41,065 bases of DNA from Kiritimatiellia bacterium (GCA_028681135.1 JAQUJC010000026.1:1-41065); one strand, 5' to 3'; shown: positions 9,701-17,668, counted from the first letter of the stretch. Numbers and translations: made by a program. Notes: generated by a model not told the origin, from the sequence alone.

Positions 9701-11985
9701 ACGAATCCCGCCTGGCCAGTGAAGAAGCGGCGCGTCAGGCGCAGGAGGAGGCCCAGCGCCGCGCCCAGGTCGAAGCCGAATCGAAGGCCCGCGAAGAGGC
9801 CGCCCGTCAGGCGCGCGAGGAAGTGGAAGAACGGGCCCAACTGACGGCTACCCGCTTGCGAGATCTCGAGGAAGAATTGGTGGCGCGCGAAGACGATGCC
9901 CGTCAGGCCCGCGACAACCTTGAAGCGCGTATCCGGGAAGAAGAGGAAAACCGGGCCCTGATTGAACAGGAGTTGAAGGAACGCGATGCGGCTGCCCGCA
10001 AGGCGAAGAAGGCTTTTAAGGCTCAAGCCGCTCAAGCGGCAGAGAAGCTGGCGGAATTGGAGGCCGAGTTGGCTCGCCGCGAAGCGGCTGCGCGCGAGGC
10101 CCGCGAGGAGGCCGAGCGCCGCGCCCAGGAAGAGGCCGCGCGTCGGGCCGAGGCGGAAGCCGAGCTGAAGGCGCAGCAGGAGGCCGAGCACGCGGCGCGC
10201 GAGGAAGCCGAGCTGAAGGTGCGCGTATCCGAGGAGCGCCTGCGGGCGCTTGAACAGGAGCTGGTCCAGCGTAAAGAGGAAGCCCAGGCCATGCGGGCCG
10301 AGGCCGAAGAGCGCTTGCGCGAGGAACAGGCGAATCGGGCGCGCCTCGAAGCGGAGCATCAGAAACGGGCCAAAACTGAGCAGGACGCGCGCGAAAAGGC
10401 GGAGCGTAAGGCGCAGGAGGCCGAGGAGCGCCGCCGTACCTTTGAGGAAAAATTGCGCGAGAAGGAACGCGAAGCTGTCGAGGCACGGGAAGCAGCGGAA
10501 GCCAAGGCGGATGAAGAAAAGCGCACCCGCGAACGGCTGGCCGCTGAGCAGCAGGCGCGGGAAGAAGCCGAACGCGAAAAACGTCTCCTGGCCGAGCAGA
10601 CGATCCAGACGGCTGAAGCACGCATGGCGCAATTGACCGAGGAACTGGCGCAACGTGAAAAGGAAGCCGCGGCCGCGCGCGAGGAAGTGGAATTGCGCGT
10701 GGTAGCCGAGCGCGAGTCCCGCGAGCGGGAGGTCGCCAGTCAGCAGGCCTACGAAGCGGTGCAGACCGGCCGGGAAGCGGCGGAAGAGCGGTTGCGTGCC
10801 GAAGAGCAGCGCCGCGTACAACTCGAAGAAGAATTGCAGCTTCGCCATGAAGAGGCGGCCCGCCTCAAGGCTGAGGCGGAAGCACAGGCCCGGGACGCTG
10901 CCGCGCGGCGCGCCGAGGTGGAGGCGGAATTGGCGGCGCGGGTTGCCGCTGAGGAGCAGCTACGGGCCGAGGCCGAGCAGAAGGTGCAGGAGGCGGAGGA
11001 CCTCCGCCGACAGATGGAAGAGCAGTTGCGCGCCAAGGAGCGCGAAGTGGCCGAAGCCCGCGACGCTGCCGAGCAGCGCATGGCGGAGGAAAAGGAGCGG
11101 CGTGCCCGGGTAGAGGCGGAGCACCAGACCAGCGAAGAAGCGATACGCAAGCGCCACGCCGAAGAGCTGGACCAGGTGCGCGAAGAGGCCGCATTGCGGG
11201 CTCGAGCGGCGGCCGCAGAACAGCATTTGAAGGAAGAAGAAGCGCGCCGGGTGCAGACGGAAGCTGATCTCAAGGCCCGCGAGGAAGCGTTGCGCAAGCG
11301 TCATGCCGAGGAGCTGGCTCAGGTCCGTGAAGAAGCGGTTCGCCGTGCTCAGGCGGAGGCCGCGGAGCAGATTGCCCGTTTTGAGGAAGAACGGGTGGCT
11401 GCGCATAAGCGCGAGGCGCGCGCCGCACAGCAGGCACCCAGCCGTGTGGTATCGCCGCCCCAGAGTGAGACACAACCGATGCCCCCGGAACGTGTGCCCG
11501 AGGCGGAACAAACACCCGTTGTTTCAGGGGGTGTCCCCGCGGCGACCGAGTCTGCCCCGACCGCGGCTGAGGCGTCGGCCCCGACCACCGCAACGGAATC
11601 GCTCTCGGCGCCCGTCGCGCCAACGATGACGCGCCGTGCGCCCAAAACGATGGGGCGCAGCGGCGGCAAGAAGAAGATGGCACCGATCCGCATTACGCCG
11701 CCATCGTCGGCAGCCCCATCGTCGCCCGCTCCCGTGCCGAAACAAAAGCCCGCGCGTCGCCCGGTGGGCGAGCGTCTGCGAACGGTGGGGCAGAGCGTGA
11801 GCCAGGGCTTGTCCAAGGTGCCCTGGCAGGCGTGGCGCACGCTGGGCGGAATCGTGGTATTGGCGCTGGCCTGGCTGTTGATGGCTCGGGCTTGTGGACG
11901 CGCGCCGGAAACGCCGACAGTGTCTGCGGCATCGGCACCACTGACCGAGTCCTGGATTGCCACGCCGGAGGCGTATCTGGATTAG
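6766..11985 (+). CDS. Giant RodZ-like protein: N-terminal HTH, 1270-residue charged helix, C-terminal TM
   Basis: A 1739-aa protein. Residues about 1-80 match the RodZ/HTH_25 cytoskeleton-binding domain (LGAQLREERERRQ, then APPYAKGFYRLYCDYLGLDP). A basic linker and a Pro/Ala-rich stretch (about 145-285) lead into an almost uninterrupted Arg/Glu/Ala helix (about 287-1555), a second Pro/Ser/Ala-rich linker, one membrane segment (about 1692-1710, TLGGIVVLALAWLLMARAC) and a periplasmic tail of only about 29 residues. Ordinary RodZ is about 300 aa, with its membrane segment soon after the HTH and a periplasmic beta domain; here that domain is missing. RodZ links MreB to the cell-wall elongation machinery. 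The ftsK-this gene-pgsA order matches the RodZ (ymfM) locus of Bacillus. Function beyond this is inference: a cytoplasmic spacer or scaffold tethered to the inner membrane. Confidence 0.85.
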   Translation: MNGLGAQLREERERRQCTVAEVAAVTHLKVLVIDAMERNDFKRLIAPPYAKGFYRLYCDYLGLDPEPFIEAYMRDSGYSDDKADLIRDPKKKKGMLSGFQKRMKELQERKEMQRKAKELSDAREKARQMKEEATRARGLETNESMTATVPLPVPEQATLPLGEDEQTPKPKPTAARKVRKASARSKKPAPVSASDNAPAASEPEPKPAPPPESAPLLASPLPPAPVPSPEKQPVVPSPAPDPPPAAPEEGAGKMLEVVAASDPEPEPEPPPVASPGMRSRGGKAKVPTAREKAEERARMAETKRRQLEEALRQMEEEVRRATEDAARQAREEIERKAIDAEQNRRQLEKELKRREAAEHLAREEAERRIQEEEERRAREAEEMRLREEAERQAREEAEQRIRDIEQERRDLEAELTRREEAARLEREAVERLWEEEGEKRAQAEAEQKAREEAERQAREAAEQKARDIEKSRRQLEEELRQFEEKAQQDREEAARKAQEDAKQREREEAQQKAREALERKAREKAEKQFQKAEEKRQTLEEELHRREEEARLAQEEAERKAQDEAEQREREKAEQAAREEAERQARLAVEQQVREAEEHRRLLEEELQRREEETRQAREEAERQAAIEVEHRAELEAEWQARQEAERQAREAAEQQVVATEELRRQLEEELQRREEDARLAREEAEQRMQAEAEHRATLEAEWQARQEAERQAREQAENKVRVTEELREKLEADLVRVQEESRLAQEEAARQMQEENERRAQLESEWQAREEAERQAREAAEQEAREIEERRQQLEDELKHQENLAGQERQKLEALLKEEAERRAAEQTEHETREEAERQAREEAERQVREAQETQRKLEEEYQQRERDVAVAREEAVRIHEESNRQTREAAESKVREVEERRQALEEELVRREDEARQAREETERRMQEEAERRAQVEAEWQAREEAERKAREEVERQVEVAGTRLKELEGELKHREDESRLASEEAARQAQEEAQRRAQVEAESKAREEAARQAREEVEERAQLTATRLRDLEEELVAREDDARQARDNLEARIREEEENRALIEQELKERDAAARKAKKAFKAQAAQAAEKLAELEAELARREAAAREAREEAERRAQEEAARRAEAEAELKAQQEAEHAAREEAELKVRVSEERLRALEQELVQRKEEAQAMRAEAEERLREEQANRARLEAEHQKRAKTEQDAREKAERKAQEAEERRRTFEEKLREKEREAVEAREAAEAKADEEKRTRERLAAEQQAREEAEREKRLLAEQTIQTAEARMAQLTEELAQREKEAAAAREEVELRVVAERESREREVASQQAYEAVQTGREAAEERLRAEEQRRVQLEEELQLRHEEAARLKAEAEAQARDAAARRAEVEAELAARVAAEEQLRAEAEQKVQEAEDLRRQMEEQLRAKEREVAEARDAAEQRMAEEKERRARVEAEHQTSEEAIRKRHAEELDQVREEAALRARAAAAEQHLKEEEARRVQTEADLKAREEALRKRHAEELAQVREEAVRRAQAEAAEQIARFEEERVAAHKREARAAQQAPSRVVSPPQSETQPMPPERVPEAEQTPVVSGGVPAATESAPTAAEASAPTTATESLSAPVAPTMTRRAPKTMGRSGGKKKMAPIRITPPSSAAPSSPAPVPKQKPARRPVGERLRTVGQSVSQGLSKVPWQAWRTLGGIVVLALAWLLMARACGRAPETPTVSAASAPLTESWIATPEAYLD
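7804..11013 (+). repeat. 17 tandem 64-residue (192-bp) helical repeats inside the RodZ-like gene
   Basis: Protein-level repeats covering residues 347-1416. Each unit opens with an LEEEL-type motif followed by Arg/Glu residues (LEEELQRREE, LEAELTRREE, LEEELVRRED), carries EEAERQAREE-like text near position 40-50, and closes with an EExRRQ-type tetrad before the next LEEEL. Units begin at residues 347, 411, 475, 539, 603, 667, 731, 795, 859, 906, 970, 1034, 1098, 1162, 1226, 1290 and 1353. Fifteen are exactly 64 residues; the unit at 859 has 47 and the unit at 1290 has 63. DNA identity between units is modest, so the array is old rather than a recent expansion. Confidence 0.85.
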
Positions 11986-12092
11986 GCGGGATGACGCGCA
12001 GGCATGAATCAAACAACATTACATAATGGAATGCCGCGTGGTAGGGTATCCGGTCAACACGGGATTATGCCCTGAAGGATAACACGTAGACG

Positions 12093-12722
12093 ATGCGCAT
12101 GAATCTGCCCAATACATTGACGGTCAGCCGCCTTTTAGGCGCGGCCGGCGTCATGCTGATCATGGCGCTGCCGTTTCCATTTTCCTCCACGGTGGCGTTT
12201 GCCCTTTTCGTGGTCGCGAGCATCACAGACTTTTTTGACGGCTACCTTGCGCGGACACGCTATGGCGTGACGGCGTTCGGCAAGCTGATGGACCCGCTGG
12301 CGGACAAGGTCCTGGTGTGCGCGGCGCTCGTGTCATTTGTGGGTATCCGATTGCCGTATGAATCGGCCTACTCGCTGGTGCCGGCATGGGTGGTCGTGGT
12401 GATTATCGCACGCGAATTTGCCGTGACCGGATTGCGTTTACTGGTGGCCACCCGCGACCGCGGCCGCATCGTCAGCGCGGGCAATTGGGGCAAGCTCAAG
12501 ACCGTCTGGCAAATGGTGGCGATCATCGCCACCTTCGTGCTGCTGGCGGCGCGCGAAGATGTCCTGCCGCTTTTAAATGTGTCCCAGACGTTCCTGCAGC
12601 AGTATGATGAGGCGTTCGTCATCACCTCGTGGGTGCTGTCCACCGGGGTGGTGGCGGTGACGTTGATTTCAGGATGGAAGTATTTTGCCGACCACTGGGA
12701 TTTGGTGACGGCAGAGATGTAG
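12093..12722 (+). CDS. pgsA: CDP-diacylglycerol-glycerol-3-phosphate 3-phosphatidyltransferase
   Basis: Inner-membrane enzyme making phosphatidylglycerophosphate from CDP-diacylglycerol and glycerol-3-phosphate, the committed step to phosphatidylglycerol. The 209-aa product has the full CDP-alcohol phosphotransferase motif: DFFDGYLAR, eight residues, then G-3-D-3-D (FGKLMDPLADK). Several membrane segments and the N-terminal LPNTLTVSRLLGA signature are also present. ATG 12093 lies 13 bases after an aagga box; a second ATG at 12099 is possible. It is separated from the RodZ-like gene by 107 bp with no firm promoter or terminator. The ftsK-RodZ-pgsA order supports the assignment. Confidence 0.93.
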   Translation: MRMNLPNTLTVSRLLGAAGVMLIMALPFPFSSTVAFALFVVASITDFFDGYLARTRYGVTAFGKLMDPLADKVLVCAALVSFVGIRLPYESAYSLVPAWVVVVIIAREFAVTGLRLLVATRDRGRIVSAGNWGKLKTVWQMVAIIATFVLLAAREDVLPLLNVSQTFLQQYDEAFVITSWVLSTGVVAVTLISGWKYFADHWDLVTAEM

Positions 12723-12757
12723 CGGCCGGCGATGAGTTGGCCAAAGGGAGAATGAAG

Positions 12758-13483
12758 ATGAAGACAAGTTGGATTTGGAAACTAGCGCCCGGGCTCTTGG
12801 TGGCCTCGAGTGCATCGGCCGAAGTTGAGGAGGTGGCGCCGGTCGCCGACATGCTGAGTACGGCGGAAATTATGCGCATGGGCGGCGGCCTGATGTATGT
12901 GCTGGTGGCGTTGTCGGTGTTGGGCCTGGCTCTGATCGTGTATTATGCCATGGTGCTGCGGACACGCAACGTGGCACCGCCGGCCCAGGCGTTGCGCTTG
13001 CGCGAGTTGCTCAAGGAAAGACGCTACCGCGACGCGCGCGAGGTGTGCGCTCAGCAGCCGACGGCGCTGGCGGCTGTCGCGGCATCCGGGTTGGATTTCC
13101 TACGCGAAAACCCGTCGGCCCAGCCGGGCATACTCAAGGAAGTCATGGAGAGTGCGGGCGCGCGCCAGGCCGGACGCATCCAAAACATGATCCACTATCT
13201 ACTGGACCTCTCGGCAGTCGCACCGATGGTGGGGCTGCTGGGCACCGTGATCGGCATGCTCAAGGCCTTCAACAGCGTCGCGTTTGATCTCGCCAAGGCT
13301 CGGCCAATGGAACTGGCCGGCGGGGTGGGACAGGCGTTGATCACGACCATTGCCGGCTTGATTGTGGCCATTCCGGCCATGATGGCCTATGCCTGGTTCC
13401 GTGGGCGCGTCATCAAGCTGATCGGCCAGATGGAAGGCGCCGCCACCGACCTGCTGGCTATCATGGAAAACCGGGGCGACTAG
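12758..13483 (+). CDS. MotA/TolQ/ExbB proton channel family protein
   Basis: Inner-membrane proton channel subunit that, with its ExbD/TolR partner, powers outer-membrane processes. An N-terminal signal-like segment ends near SASA, as in ExbB variants with a cleaved leader. One membrane helix follows (about MYVLVALSVLGLALIVYYAM), then a cytoplasmic loop, and the two conserved helices with APMVGLLGTVIGMLKAFNS and GVGQALITTIAGLIVAIPAM. ATG 12758 is chosen because the agggag box ends seven bases upstream; ATG 12752 is also in frame. The gene immediately precedes an exbD-like gene, and the pair heads a packed five-gene run that ends in a DUF3108 protein. Confidence 0.92.
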   Translation: MKTSWIWKLAPGLLVASSASAEVEEVAPVADMLSTAEIMRMGGGLMYVLVALSVLGLALIVYYAMVLRTRNVAPPAQALRLRELLKERRYRDAREVCAQQPTALAAVAASGLDFLRENPSAQPGILKEVMESAGARQAGRIQNMIHYLLDLSAVAPMVGLLGTVIGMLKAFNSVAFDLAKARPMELAGGVGQALITTIAGLIVAIPAMMAYAWFRGRVIKLIGQMEGAATDLLAIMENRGD

Positions 13484-13484
13484 C

Positions 13485-13904
13485 ATGAACTTCCTGAAAA
13501 AAGCCTCTACCCCTGCGACCGCCGGCGTCCCGCTGACGCCGATGATCGACGTGGTCTTCCTGCTGCTGTGCTTTTTTGTGACGAGCCAGATTTACGCGCA
13601 GTGGGAAACCGAGATCGATGTGACGTTGCCCACCGCTGAAACCGGGAGCATGCCGCAGCGATTGCCGGGCGAGGTCATCATCAACGTGCTCGCCGACGGC
13701 ACGGCCGTGGTCAATGGCCAGCCGCTGGACGAGGCCCGCCTGCGGGCCATGATGGACCGCCTGGTCGAGCTGTTCCCCGGCCAGCCGGTCTTGCTGCGCG
13801 CCGATAAAGCCACAGCCTATGAGCATGTGGTGCGCATTCTGGACACCTGCCGCCAGGCCGACATCTGGAATATTTCGTTCGCCACGCTGGCGCCGGGATC
13901 GTAA
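13485..13904 (+). CDS. ExbD/TolR family biopolymer transport protein
   Basis: Partner of the ExbB-like channel just upstream (one base between genes). The 139-aa protein has the standard layout: short cytoplasmic N-terminus, a single membrane helix starting with the family motif PLTPMIDVVFLLLCFF, in which the Asp is the proton-carrying residue, and a periplasmic domain ending in VLLRADKATAYEHVVRILD. The stop codon shares a base with the start of the following TPR gene (TAATG), indicating translational coupling. Whether the pair serves Tol-like envelope constriction or TonB-like transport cannot be decided, since no TolA or TonB lies in the window. Confidence 0.93.
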   Translation: MNFLKKASTPATAGVPLTPMIDVVFLLLCFFVTSQIYAQWETEIDVTLPTAETGSMPQRLPGEVIINVLADGTAVVNGQPLDEARLRAMMDRLVELFPGQPVLLRADKATAYEHVVRILDTCRQADIWNISFATLAPGS

Positions 13905-16216
13905 TGGGCCGGTTTGCCATTGGCGTGATGCTGGCGCTGCTGGCGGTTCCCTCGGCCTTGGGTCTGACCGCCGAAGAGCAGGTGCGCTTTGCCGACGGCA
14001 TCTATCTGCGCGGATTCTACGAGACCGCCGTGGGCGAATACCTGGTTTTTCTGGGCGACTTCCCGGAGCACCCGCAGGCGCCGGTCGTGCTTTACCGCGC
14101 CGGTGAATGTTACCGCCAAATGAGCAATCAGGCCGGGGCCGAGCGGTTCTATAAGCGGGTCGCCACCGAGTATCCCGAGTCGCCGCAAGCCGCCCGCGCC
14201 GGATTGCGCCGCGCCGAATTCGCGCTGGCGGATGGGCATGCCGGGGAGGCGCGCACGCTGCTTAACAATGTGCTGACGGCCAAGCCGCCCGCGGAAACCG
14301 CGGCGGCGGCGACGTACTACCTGGGGCTGGCCGAGCACAAGGACGGCGCGGATGATGCGGCTGTAAAGGCATTCGAAAAGGTGCTCCAGACGTATGCCGC
14401 TACACCCCATGCCGCCTATGCCGCACTGGAACTGACGGCGCTGCATGACGGTCAAAAGAGTAACGAGGATAACATGGCTGGCTGGTTTGAAGCCGCGGTG
14501 AAGGCCGCCGCCACGCCTTCCGCTAAAGCCGAGGCCCTGTACCGCTGGGGCGACTGGGCGTATCGCAACGGCGACTACCAACTCGCCGCCGATACCCTGC
14601 AGGCGCTGCTGGTGGAATGGCCTGAGGAACGCCGTGCGCGTGATGCCCGTCTGGCGTTGGCCTGGAGTCTGTATCAGTTGGATCGCACCGCCGAGGCCCT
14701 CGATGCCGCCGAGGGCTTGATCGAGAGCGCCGCCGATGCCGACACCGCCGCATCGGGACTTTATCTGCGAGCCAATTGCCTGCGCCGGATGAACCGCGAC
14801 GGCGAGGCATTGATCGATTATGAGAGCATTGCCCGTCAGTATCCCGGCACGGCATTTGCTGCGCGCGCGGCCTACGAAACCATGGTGACCCACTTCAAGC
14901 GCGGTGACTATGCCAGGGCGCTGACCGCCATGCCGCCCCAGCCCGACTCGGCACAGGCCGCCGATGTCCTGTGGATGCGCGCCGAATGCGAACGCGAACT
15001 CGGCCGCCTCCAACTGGCCCGCGGGCGCTATGAAGAGCTGGTCGCTGAATATACCCGCTCCAGTCAGGCGCCGGCCGCCTTGATGCGGCTGGGCGAAATG
15101 GCCCGCGAGGCGGGGCGCTTTGATGACGCCGCCACCCATTTCCGCCGTATTGCCGACGACTATCCCCGCGATGACGCCGCCATCGAGGCGTTGAAAGCGG
15201 CGGCCCGCGCGCGCTTGCGCGCGGGCGATCCCGCCGGTGCCCTGAGCGATTGGGATGCCCTGCTGGCGCGTAAAATTCCCGCCGCGACCGCGGCTGAGGG
15301 CCGTCTACAAAAGGCCCTGGTCCTGATTGAATTGGGGCGGGGGGGGGAGGCGGCCGAATTGCTCGATGAGCTGCTCGCCGCTAAACCTGCGCCCGATCAA
15401 GCGGCTCGGGCGCACTACTGGCGTGGCGTTTTGTTGGCTGATGACGAGGACTGGGCCGAAGCGGAAAGCGCGCTACGCTCGTGTCTGGCTGCGGGGGCGG
15501 ACTCCCCTACCGCGACGCTGGCGCGCCTGCGTCTGGCCGTTGTGCTCCAGCGTCAAGACCGCATGGACGAGGCGGCCGACCAGGTCGAGACGCTGCTCAC
15601 GGATCCGCTGCGGGTCGGTGAAAACCCCGCTTTGATTCAGTGGTTGATTCGCCATCGCTTTGATCAGGATGAGCTGGCCCGCGCATTGACCGCCGCCGAA
15701 GCTCTCGCGGCGCATGCTGCGCAGGCCTCGTGGCAGCAGATTGCCTGGTATTGGGTCGGCGCCAGCCAGTCGGCTCTCGGGCATGAAACAGAGGCCATCG
15801 CCGCCTATGAACAGGCCGTGGCTCTTGATGCGCAGACCCGCGAAGGTGCCGAGGCGCAACTGCTGCTGGCGGGGCTGGAACTGAAGGCTGGGCGTCACGA
15901 GCGTGCCGCGGAACGGTTTGCTGCCGCGGCCCACGCGGCCAGCAGCGCGGAGACGCTGGATTTACGCGTAAGGGCCTATTTTGGCTTGGGCGAGGCTGCC
16001 GAAGCGGCCGGGGAATTCGACAAGGCTGCCCGCCACTTCATGAGCGTGGCCGTGCTCTTTGATGATCCGGAATGGACGCCCCATGCCCTGTTTCGCGCGG
16101 GTGGGCTTTTCGGACAAGCTGGCAAACCGGACCCGCAGGAGGCCGCCTGGCGCGAACTGCGCGAGCGCTATCCCCAATCCAGTTTTGCCCGCCGGGTGAA
16201 GGCAGGCGCGCCGTGA
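13904..16216 (+). CDS. Large periplasmic tetratricopeptide-repeat protein
   Basis: A 770-aa protein with a signal peptide (FAIGVMLALLAVPSALG) followed by alpha-helical TPR repeats across nearly its whole length, for example YLRGFYETAVGEYLVFLGD, AERFYKRVATEYPESPQAA, AIAAYEQAVALDAQTREGA and HFRRIADDYPRDDAAIEAL. It is probably a periplasmic scaffold. Position straight after exbB/exbD, with overlapping stop and start codons, suggests that it works with that motor, as the much smaller TPR protein CpoB/YbgF does with Tol. That partnership is inference. The length and repeat number are well above CpoB. The downstream zinc-ribbon gene starts by GTGA overlap. Confidence 0.85.
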   Translation: MGRFAIGVMLALLAVPSALGLTAEEQVRFADGIYLRGFYETAVGEYLVFLGDFPEHPQAPVVLYRAGECYRQMSNQAGAERFYKRVATEYPESPQAARAGLRRAEFALADGHAGEARTLLNNVLTAKPPAETAAAATYYLGLAEHKDGADDAAVKAFEKVLQTYAATPHAAYAALELTALHDGQKSNEDNMAGWFEAAVKAAATPSAKAEALYRWGDWAYRNGDYQLAADTLQALLVEWPEERRARDARLALAWSLYQLDRTAEALDAAEGLIESAADADTAASGLYLRANCLRRMNRDGEALIDYESIARQYPGTAFAARAAYETMVTHFKRGDYARALTAMPPQPDSAQAADVLWMRAECERELGRLQLARGRYEELVAEYTRSSQAPAALMRLGEMAREAGRFDDAATHFRRIADDYPRDDAAIEALKAAARARLRAGDPAGALSDWDALLARKIPAATAAEGRLQKALVLIELGRGGEAAELLDELLAAKPAPDQAARAHYWRGVLLADDEDWAEAESALRSCLAAGADSPTATLARLRLAVVLQRQDRMDEAADQVETLLTDPLRVGENPALIQWLIRHRFDQDELARALTAAEALAAHAAQASWQQIAWYWVGASQSALGHETEAIAAYEQAVALDAQTREGAEAQLLLAGLELKAGRHERAAERFAAAAHAASSAETLDLRVRAYFGLGEAAEAAGEFDKAARHFMSVAVLFDDPEWTPHALFRAGGLFGQAGKPDPQEAAWRELRERYPQSSFARRVKAGAP

Positions 16217-16800
16217 ATGCCGAGTGGAATATTCGCACCTGCGCCGATTGCTGTGCCGCCTGCCAGACCAAGTATGCCGATGGTGAAACCCTGATGTCGC
16301 GCCTGCGCTTCACCCCGGAGGGGTATCTGCGCGATGATTTTTGTGCGGATTGCTGGCCGGAGCGGTCGCCGGGCACCGAAACCGAAACCAGCGCTTGGGC
16401 CACCGTCTGGCATGCCCCGATACCCAAGGCGGAAGAGCCGCTCAAAAAGGAAACCGCCGAATCGCTGTTGCGCGAACTGATGGAGACCGAAGACCCATCC
16501 AAGCGCAACGTCGTCTTTATTCTGGCCGTGATGCTCGAACGCCGGCGGATATTGGCTGAAAAAGAAGTCCATCTGCAGCCTGATGGCATCAAAATCCGGG
16601 TCTATGAGCATAAAAAAACCGGCGAAAGTTTCGTGGTACCCGATCCCCAGTTGCGCCTCGCCGAAATCGAAAGTGTTCAGCGCGAGGTCATGGACTTGCT
16701 CGGTATTCCCCTGCCGCAGGGAAAATCGGCCCCGAATCGCCCCCCGGCGGCGTCCACCGACCCGGAAACAACTGAAAAGGAATCGGCTCCGACGATATGA
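16213..16800 (+). CDS. Small zinc-ribbon-like protein of unknown function
   Basis: A 195-aa protein starting at GTG 16213, which overlaps the TPR gene stop (GTGA). The N-terminal third has paired cysteines: CADCCAAC, then after a SRLRFTPEGYLRDDF stretch a second CADCW pair, fitting a treble-clef or zinc-ribbon fold. The remainder is charged and helical (SLLRELMETEDPSKRNVVF, then VMLERRRILAEKE) with a disordered Pro/Thr/Glu tail. No signal peptide or membrane segment is visible, so it is probably cytoplasmic, unlike its envelope-facing neighbours. I recall similar short proteins in planctomycete and verrucomicrobial genomes but cannot name a function. Its stop overlaps the next start (ATGA), placing it firmly in the operon. 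Confidence 0.75.
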   Translation: MNAEWNIRTCADCCAACQTKYADGETLMSRLRFTPEGYLRDDFCADCWPERSPGTETETSAWATVWHAPIPKAEEPLKKETAESLLRELMETEDPSKRNVVFILAVMLERRRILAEKEVHLQPDGIKIRVYEHKKTGESFVVPDPQLRLAEIESVQREVMDLLGIPLPQGKSAPNRPPAASTDPETTEKESAPTI

Positions 16801-17648
16801 AAAATATCCCAAAATTCCCTAAAAATCGCCATTTTAAGCTGTTTTTAGCTGTTTTTGGGGTAATTTTGGCTATTTTTGGTCATTTTTCGACCGTTTTTGG
16901 CGAAAAATCGCTCCCGGGGCTGCCGTGGGACGATCCGCCGCCGGAGCTATGGTTTCCGGTGGGAGAGGTCATCGAATATGATGTTTTATGGGGCCTCTTC
17001 ACGGTGGGGGAAGCCACCGCCAGCGCGGCCTGGACCAATCGCGATGGCCGGCGTCTGCTGACGCTGATTGTCGAGGCGGAAACCAACGGCATCGTCGATA
17101 AACTTTACCCCGTCAAAGAATATCTCGAGACCATTCTCGATCCCGTAACCTTCCTCCCCCTGAGCTTTGAAAAACGCAGTCGCGAGGGGCGGCGGCACTA
17201 TGACGAAATCACGACCTTCGACCATGAGCGCCTCGAGGGACATTGGAAGTCATTAACCAAAAATACGGAGAAGATATTTCCCATCAAACCCGACACCCGC
17301 GATTTGATGGGACTGATGTATTGGATTCGCAAGACCCCCATCCAGGCCGGTGAAACCCATCATTATGAGGTGATGACCGACGAAAAGCTGTATGGGGTGG
17401 TCGTGGAGGCAGGTAAAAAAGAAAAGGTCAGTCTGAAGCGTTATGGCAAGGTTAAATGCATCAAAATGGAGCCGAAGGGCACGTTTGATGGCATGTTCGT
17501 GCGTAAAGGTCGCCTGTGGCTGTGGCTGTCGGATGATGAGCGCTACACCATTTGCCGCGCGGCCGCCAGTGTTCCCGTCGCCAGCATCAAGATCATGCTG
17601 AAACGGGTGCGGGGGCCCGGCGACGATTTCTGGGTCGCCCCCCGTTGA
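16797..17648 (+). CDS. DUF3108 domain-containing periplasmic protein
   Basis: A 283-aa exported protein. After a hydrophobic leader (about residues 12-35), the mature part matches DUF3108: FPVGEVIEYDVLWGLFTVGEA near the start, then ETILDPVTFLPLSFEKRSRE, TRDLMGLMYWIRKTPIQAG and a closing KGRLWLWLSDDERYTICRAA strand. DUF3108 proteins are beta-rich periplasmic proteins of unknown role. The start overlaps the previous stop (ATGA). The first 100 bases are strikingly T- and A-rich compared with the rest of the gene and resemble the dispersed repeat at 23388-23519 and 38679-38819, so the signal peptide may have been built from repeat sequence. Confidence 0.85.
   Translation: MKNIPKFPKNRHFKLFLAVFGVILAIFGHFSTVFGEKSLPGLPWDDPPPELWFPVGEVIEYDVLWGLFTVGEATASAAWTNRDGRRLLTLIVEAETNGIVDKLYPVKEYLETILDPVTFLPLSFEKRSREGRRHYDEITTFDHERLEGHWKSLTKNTEKIFPIKPDTRDLMGLMYWIRKTPIQAGETHHYEVMTDEKLYGVVVEAGKKEKVSLKRYGKVKCIKMEPKGTFDGMFVRKGRLWLWLSDDERYTICRAAASVPVASIKIMLKRVRGPGDDFWVAPR
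16806..16905. repeat. Possible degenerate copy of the AT-rich dispersed repeat (copy C)
   Basis: The segment contains taaaaatcgccattttaagc, close to taaaaatcggtatttttaag of copy B near 38697, and the word ttttggctatttt shared with copy A near 23505. It lies inside the 5' coding end of the DUF3108 gene. The similarity covers only short blocks, so membership of the same family is tentative. Confidence 0.35.
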
Positions 17649-17668
17649 TACAAGCATAAGGAGAGGCT

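Noticed and set aside
7804..11013. Tandem 192-bp periodicity as a possible CRISPR or satellite array
   Set aside because: Repeats are in frame and conserved at protein level within one long gene; DNA units are diverged and there are no spacers.
13817..15139. 440-aa minus-strand open frame
   Set aside because: Antisense of the TPR protein gene, whose start overlaps the exbD stop and which has clear repeats.
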